In this document: positions 30,670 to 34,686 of the stretch, one piece after another
Layout: each line of letters starts with the position of its first letter
Numbering within the stretch: the stretch's first letter is position 1
From: an uncultured Alphaproteobacteria bacterium
GTDB taxonomy: Bacteria; Pseudomonadota; Alphaproteobacteria; RF32; CAG-239
Assembly (NCBI GenBank): GCA_934271715.1
Contig: CAKQRZ010000015.1
Span: forward strand, 1-34,686
DNA length: 34,686 nt
Direction of reading: 5' to 3'
Made by a program: the position numbers and the translations under genes
The notes under the pieces: model-generated
What the model was told of the DNA's origin: nothing
Database searches by the model: none
Seen by the model: the letters and a program-made list of their open reading frames with translations, nothing else

Positions 30670-32430
30670 ATGTTTGCAAAGTTAAAAGAAAAAATCAAAA
30701 ATAATCATGTGCTGTATGACTACGGGCAGATGTGGCCTTTTGTTAAGCCGTATTGGGGCAGGGCGCTGCTGGCTATTTTGCTGACGCTGCCGGTCGGCGC
30801 TATGGATGCCGTCATCGCTTGGGCGCTCAAGCCGTATATGGATGTGATGATGATAGAAAAAAACACCAATACGCTGTGGATTCCGCTGGTGATTATTGTT
30901 TTCAGCGCCTTGCAGGGCGTGCTGACTTTTGCCGCTAATTTTACAAACACTTGGGTGGGCAGCCGCATTGCCAGCGACGTAAAAATTTCGCTGTTTGAAA
31001 AGCTTATGAAATTTGACGCCGCTTATTTTGACACCACTACTTCCGGCAATGTGATGATGCGCTTTAATAATGATGTGGACGCGGCGTGCAGCGGGCTTTT
31101 AAGCAATATCAAACAGTTTTTTACGCGCTTTTTCTCATCAGTTTCTTTGATTGCCGTGCTTTTTTACAACAGCTGGCAGCTGGCGGTTATTGCCGTGATT
31201 GTGCTGTTTTGCGCCTTGTTTCCGCTGACCAGAGTGCGCAAGCGCATTAAAGACATCAACAAGCAAAGCGTGTTTACCAGCGCCGAGGTTGTAACTCACT
31301 ATAACGAGAGTTTCTGCGGCAACCGCGTGATTTCTTCTTATAATTTGTACGACTACCAAAACAGCCGCTTTGACGATACTCTGCGCCGCGTGTTTAAGCT
31401 GGGAATGAAAATGGTGCAGCGCACCGGCATGCTTTCGCCTTTAATGCACTTTGTGGTGTCGCTGGGTATTGCTTTGGTAATCTGGGTCGGCAGCTATTTG
31501 ATTGTGCATCATCAGATTACAGCCGGCAACTTTGTTTCTTTTGTAGCGGCTCTGATTTTGCTCTATAACCCGATAAAAGGCATAGGCAACAACTTTAACA
31601 ATGTGCAGGTGGCTCTGCTGGCTATGGAGCGCGTTTTTGAGCTTTTGCAAATGGAACTGAAAATCTGCGACCGCCCGAATGCTAAGGAGCTGCGCGAGAT
31701 TAAACGCGGCATTTCCTATCAGCATGTCAATTTTGAATATATCGCCGGCAAACCGGTACTGCAGGATATTAACCTGAACATCAAAAAAGGCCAGACGATT
31801 GCGTTTGTCGGCAATTCCGGCGGCGGAAAAACTACGCTCGTGAATCTGCTGCCGCGCTTTTACGATGTCACGTCCGGACAAATTCTGATAGACGGCACGG
31901 ATATCCGCGACTATAAGCTGGAATCTCTGCGCGATAAAATTGCGGTGGTTTTTCAGGATAACTTTTTATTTTCCGGCTCTATCCGCGATAATATTCTGCT
32001 TGGCAATGAAAATGCCGATGAAAAAGCCGTGGAATATGCGGTTTCCTGCGCTTGTCTGACAGATTTTATTAAAGAGCTGCCGAACGGGCTGGATACGCAA
32101 ATCGGCGAACGCGGGGTGCTGCTTTCCGGCGGTCAGAAACAGCGCATAGCGATTGCCCGCGCTTTTATTAAAGACGCGCCGATTGTGATTCTGGACGAGG
32201 CAACCTCGGCTCTGGATAACAAGTCTGAAGCCATTGTGCAGAAAGCGATTGATAACCTCATGGCCGACCGTACCGTGTTTGTGATTGCCCACCGGCTGTC
32301 TACAGTGCATAACGCCGACAAAATCGTGGTGGTAAACTATGGCAAAATTGCCGAAATCGGCACGCATGACGAGCTTGTGGCTAAACCGGACAGCATTTAT
32401 GCTTCATTATATCGGGCGCAGCTGTCATAA
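30670..32430 (+). CDS. MsbA-like lipid/LPS ABC exporter
   Basis: This 586-residue half-transporter has six membrane helices in the first 330 residues (for example ALLAILLTLPVGAMDAVIAWAL and FVVSLGIALVIWVGSYLIV). It then has an ABC ATPase with Walker A GNSGGGKTT (381-389), signature LSGGQKQR (485-492), Walker B ILDEATSALD (D509, E510) and the H loop AHRLSTV. MsbA flips lipid A-core across the inner membrane. The ATG at 30670 follows AAAGGA and is preferred to a TTG at 30604. Position after sugar transferases supports a role in exporting a glycolipid; a close relative for another lipid-linked glycan is possible. Confidence 0.88.
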   Translation: MFAKLKEKIKNNHVLYDYGQMWPFVKPYWGRALLAILLTLPVGAMDAVIAWALKPYMDVMMIEKNTNTLWIPLVIIVFSALQGVLTFAANFTNTWVGSRIASDVKISLFEKLMKFDAAYFDTTTSGNVMMRFNNDVDAACSGLLSNIKQFFTRFFSSVSLIAVLFYNSWQLAVIAVIVLFCALFPLTRVRKRIKDINKQSVFTSAEVVTHYNESFCGNRVISSYNLYDYQNSRFDDTLRRVFKLGMKMVQRTGMLSPLMHFVVSLGIALVIWVGSYLIVHHQITAGNFVSFVAALILLYNPIKGIGNNFNNVQVALLAMERVFELLQMELKICDRPNAKELREIKRGISYQHVNFEYIAGKPVLQDINLNIKKGQTIAFVGNSGGGKTTLVNLLPRFYDVTSGQILIDGTDIRDYKLESLRDKIAVVFQDNFLFSGSIRDNILLGNENADEKAVEYAVSCACLTDFIKELPNGLDTQIGERGVLLSGGQKQRIAIARAFIKDAPIVILDEATSALDNKSEAIVQKAIDNLMADRTVFVIAHRLSTVHNADKIVVVNYGKIAEIGTHDELVAKPDSIYASLYRAQLS

Positions 32431-32455
32431 AAGACAAAAAAATCCGACAAAAATA

Positions 32456-32484
32456 TTGACTTTAGAACTGCCGTGAGCTATGCT
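32456..32484 (+). promoter_or_regulatory. Promoter of the gene at 32524
   Basis: TTGACT (32456-32461), a 17-nt spacer and TATGCT (32479-32484). It shares the ten bases TTGACTTTAG with the promoter at 27596. Confidence 0.55.
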
Positions 32485-32523
32485 TGCGGCATAAATTTTA
32501 TTATTAACTTAAATTTTTAGTGT

Positions 32524-33267
32524 ATGGGTATTATTAAAGCAATGCGTTATGCGGTAATGACTGTTTTTAACTGTATGCCGCTCAAAACGTTTGGAAAGCT
32601 CTGTGAAAGCTATGCCGACGGCGATGTTAACGTAGAAACAACTTTGGCCGCTTATATAGCCACAAATTCGCTTACTAAACAGCATTACGGCTGCAGCTCT
32701 GATTTGAATACCGAGTGGGAGCAATATCTGAGCGGTTCTAAGCTGGAGTTTATTTTCCAGATTAACACCACTAAGCTGTGGACTCTGTTTGTAGAGACTG
32801 TGCAAGACCGCCATTTGTCTGTGCCAGAGCAGTTTATTTTGATAAACAAAATGCCGGCTGAGTTTTTCTGTCAAATGTACGGCGATTTTGTCGGGGCAGA
32901 GCGCATTAACTGGTTTGATGACGCCGCCGCCAAAATGCTGGTGCTGAGCTATCGTGAAAATTACGATAAGCTGCTGTGGTATGTCAAACATTGCAAAATA
33001 TCGGCGTCGGTTTTGCATACGCTGACCGATTTGTTTTCGGCTGAAGCCGTTGAGTTTGAAAAAACTCATGCGCGCGAGCCGGAACATTGCATTTGCAAGG
33101 TAATGCGCGAATGGCTGCTTGCTGAGAATGCACCTGAAGAGGCTGGAAATTCATACAGCTCAATGCTGGATTTTGTGCTTGTAAAGCAAGAACAGCTGCA
33201 GCAGGAAAAGGAGGCTTATATCCGCCTGCTTTCGTATGATTTGAACACAATCAACGGGCAATATTAA
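32524..33267 (+). CDS. Hypothetical cytoplasmic protein
   Basis: This 247-residue protein is helical, without signal peptide or membrane segment. Features are LCESYADGDVNVETTLAAYI near the start, a central TVQDRHLSVPEQFILINKMPAEFF, and a helical end with EHCICKVMREWLLAEN and KQEQLQQEKEAYIRLL. The ATG at 32524 has no clear ribosome binding site but lies about 35 nt from the predicted transcription start. It has its own promoter and terminator, so it stands alone. I do not recognise the family. Confidence 0.7.
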   Translation: MGIIKAMRYAVMTVFNCMPLKTFGKLCESYADGDVNVETTLAAYIATNSLTKQHYGCSSDLNTEWEQYLSGSKLEFIFQINTTKLWTLFVETVQDRHLSVPEQFILINKMPAEFFCQMYGDFVGAERINWFDDAAAKMLVLSYRENYDKLLWYVKHCKISASVLHTLTDLFSAEAVEFEKTHAREPEHCICKVMREWLLAENAPEEAGNSYSSMLDFVLVKQEQLQQEKEAYIRLLSYDLNTINGQY

Positions 33268-33270
33268 AAA

Positions 33271-33308
33271 AAATCCTGTTCTGTTTTTTAGCAGAGCAGG
33301 ATTTTTTT
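33271..33308. terminator. Bidirectional terminator
   Basis: AAATCCTGTTCTG (33271-33283) pairs with CAGAGCAGGATTT (33292-33304), 13 bp with one wobble and an 8-nt loop. It is flanked by an A run on the left and a T run on the right. It serves both the gene at 32524 and the converging pilin gene at 33324. Confidence 0.88.
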
Positions 33309-33323
33309 GTGTGGCGGTTTGAA

Positions 33324-34519
33324 TTATATGCCGTTGTGAATGATTAAGTTTATGTCGCAGTTTTGCTTGGAGCAGACAGCGCAGTTTTGGGCGATATCTG
33401 CGGTGTTATAGGGCTGGCAGTTTATCCATTCGGCGTAAGAATCCGGCGCCGATTTGCCGCATACGGAATATGTGCCGCCAATTTGTCCAGACTCGGTTTC
33501 ATTTAAAACTGCAGCCCACGAGCCTTCATATTGGGCGGCAATGTCAAACAGAGCTTTGCATTCATCAACCGAATCATTATTCGGCAAGGTCCAGAAATAT
33601 AAAAAGAAACGTGAGCCGAACTCCGAACGGCTGGGAATATGCGAGCTGATTTGCAGTTCATTGCCGAAAATATCACGGTTCTGCTCATCCAGCATATTCT
33701 CAGGTATAATATTCAGTTCCTCAAAAAAGTCCGTTAAGTTTTTTTCATGGATTTCTGTAAAATTTTTACTGTTGGCATAGGTTGTATTTAGATTTGCAAT
33801 CAACGTCACAACATCATCCACCCACTTGTTAACCTTAAACTTTTCCATAGCCTTGCTGTAACCGGCAATCCCGCCGACTGATAATACACCAATTATCGCC
33901 AGCACGCCGAGCATTTCTATCATTGAACGACCAAATGAATTTGCGTCTCTGCCGCCAGTCATCCTTGGTTGTGACGCACAGTCTGTGCCTAGTATCTTGT
34001 CGCACCAAGGGCGTGGCAATCCCTCGCCATTACTTGCTCCGTCATTGCGAGCGCAGCGAAGCAATCTAGAACTCAAACCCGAAACGTCATACTTGTCGCC
34101 ACACCCCACAGGCTGTGGCAGACGAGTATCCCTGACTTTGTTGCCAGCGGCAACGCTTCTTTGTTTACTTACCACCAGAGAGAACCAGCGTCCCCAGCAC
34201 CCGTCATTCTTGGGTTTATCCCAAGAATCTTCTCTCAACCAGCACTTATGCAATAATAAGGCAAATTTATTGACTAGGTTTGAGACTCGTTGCCAGAAGA
34301 TTCTAGGTACAGACTGTGCGTCACGGCCTAAAATGACTGGTGCTGGAGACGTTGACTTATTTCCGTCTGTTAGTTTTGTTCTGAAAGTGTTATTACTGAA
34401 AGTATCATTTTTTCTGCCAAATCCTGTAAAAACGTGCTGAACAGCAGAAAATGCGCTTTTAATCAGATGTTCAGGATTTGCAGAGAGAGAGAGAGACCTT
34501 TGGATTGCTTATTTTTCAT
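33324..34519 (-). CDS. Phase-variable type IV pilin-like gene, copy 2 (out of frame at CT tract)
   Basis: The pilin domain begins at about 33929 with NSFG/RSMIEMLGVLAIIGVLSVGG (Gly at -1, Glu at +5, long hydrophobic helix) and ends in a Cys-rich tail (NCAVCSKQNCDINL). The ATG at 34519 follows GAGGAAAG and encodes MKNKQSKGLSLSLQILNI, then stops, because the CT tract is 15 nt. The pilin frame is open from the tract for 184 codons of repeat sequence up to the cleavage site. One CT unit less would give a 397-residue protein. The start codon, tract, N-terminal helix and C-terminal CxxC...C motif match copy 1 at 2033-3141, while the middle of the pilin differs. In-frame starts without a good ribosome binding site exist at 34253 (TTG) and 33962 (ATG). 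Confidence 0.7.
33957..34337. repeat. Palindromic repeat elements inside the pilin copy 2 leader
   Basis: Elements in order: an imperfect ATCCTTGGT...GCCTAGTAT pair near 33961-33995; GTCATTGCGAGCG...AAGCAATC at 34043-34068; GCCACA/TGTGGC near 34100-34119; GTTGCC/GGCAAC near 34140-34154; the perfect ATTCTTGGG (34206-34214) with CCCAAGAAT (34220-34228); and ATTCTAGGT...GCCTAAAAT near 34303-34336. The segment 34242-34313 matches 2823-2895. All are open in the pilin frame. Confidence 0.7.
34482..34496 (-). repeat. (CT)n simple-sequence repeat, 15 nt
   Basis: This uninterrupted CT run on the coding strand begins 23 nt after the A of the ATG at 34519. It has the same length and same OFF phase as the tract at 3104-3118. 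Confidence 0.9.
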
Positions 34520-34555
34520 CTTTCTTTCCTCATTTTTAGGTTAATTACAGCGTTT

Positions 34556-34584
34556 ATTTTACACCAGTCGCCCCCATAAGTCAA
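34556..34584 (-). promoter_or_regulatory. Promoter of pilin copy 2
   Basis: On the minus strand, -35 TTGACT (34579-34584), a 17-nt spacer and -10 TAAAAT (34556-34561) lie about 40 nt upstream of the ATG at 34519. The last 100 bases of the window beyond it are A/T-rich and hold no gene I can support. Confidence 0.6.
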
Positions 34585-34686
34585 CCGTAAAATCAAAGCG
34601 TTGGAATAGTGTAAATTAAAAACAGAAAACGAACGATTGAGAATAAAAAAAGAATCGTGTATTTCATAAAAAAACAACAAATAGAA

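Noticed and set aside
33985..34440. Plus-strand ORF over the palindromic repeats of pilin copy 2
   Set aside because: Same reason: palindromes are open on both strands, and the minus-strand frame leads into a real pilin domain.
1..34686. tRNA or rRNA genes
   Set aside because: I saw no cloverleaf with a TTCGA-type arm and no rRNA-like sequence; a tRNA search program would be decisive.

Overview
The window looks like a host-associated, gut-type alphaproteobacterium. It has moderate GC, strong TTGACA/TATAAT-type promoters and GGAG-type ribosome binding sites. The type IV pilin-like proteins begin their mature part with RSMIEMLGVLAII and are surrounded by short palindromic repeats of the kind that clutter such genomes. 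The taxon is inferred from style and from memory of similar proteins, not from a marker gene.

Layout. 1-130: the 5' end of a pilin cassette whose body lies off the left edge. 138-2018: a small operon (cupin, Rrf2-type regulator, DUF5131 protein) behind a promoter carrying two matching inverted repeats. 2033-3207: a minus-strand pilin-like gene. 3217-4635: a PhoR-like sensor kinase on the minus strand, divergent from the housekeeping genes mutS, a MazG-like pyrophosphohydrolase gene and priA (4729-9983). 9984-27526: a block of podovirus-type phage genes. It runs from a divergent CI-like repressor through portal, tail fibre, lysis, terminase, scaffold, coat, adaptor and tail genes. No integrase, recombinase, transposase or replication gene is visible in it. 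27596-32430: cell-surface genes (GT2 glycosyltransferase, a GT8-GT4 fusion, an MsbA-like ABC exporter). 32524-33267: an unknown gene. 33324-34584: a second complete pilin cassette.

The most interesting system is the pilin family. Each of the three cassette starts has a sigma-70-like promoter, a good ribosome binding site, an ATG and the codons for MKNK, followed within a few codons by a (CT)n tract of 15, 15 and 17 nt. In the two complete copies, the frame that encodes the pilin stays open from the CT tract through about 150 and 184 codons of palindromic repeats into the prepilin domain. The ATG is not in that frame at the present tract length. Removing one CT unit, or adding two, would join ATG to pilin and give proteins of 368 and 397 residues. 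This is the architecture of slipped-strand phase variation. As written, all three starts are OFF and end after 16-18 codons.

The phage block appears structurally intact and under repressor control, but it lacks the genes needed to move or replicate on its own. Its portal gene is separated from the terminase gene by the fibre and lysis modules. It could be a decayed or domesticated prophage, or a gene-transfer-agent-like particle. A DUF6456-like gene, a promoter followed by an intrinsic-terminator hairpin, and a phage-coded GroES-like co-chaperonin at the head of the late genes are the parts most worth testing.
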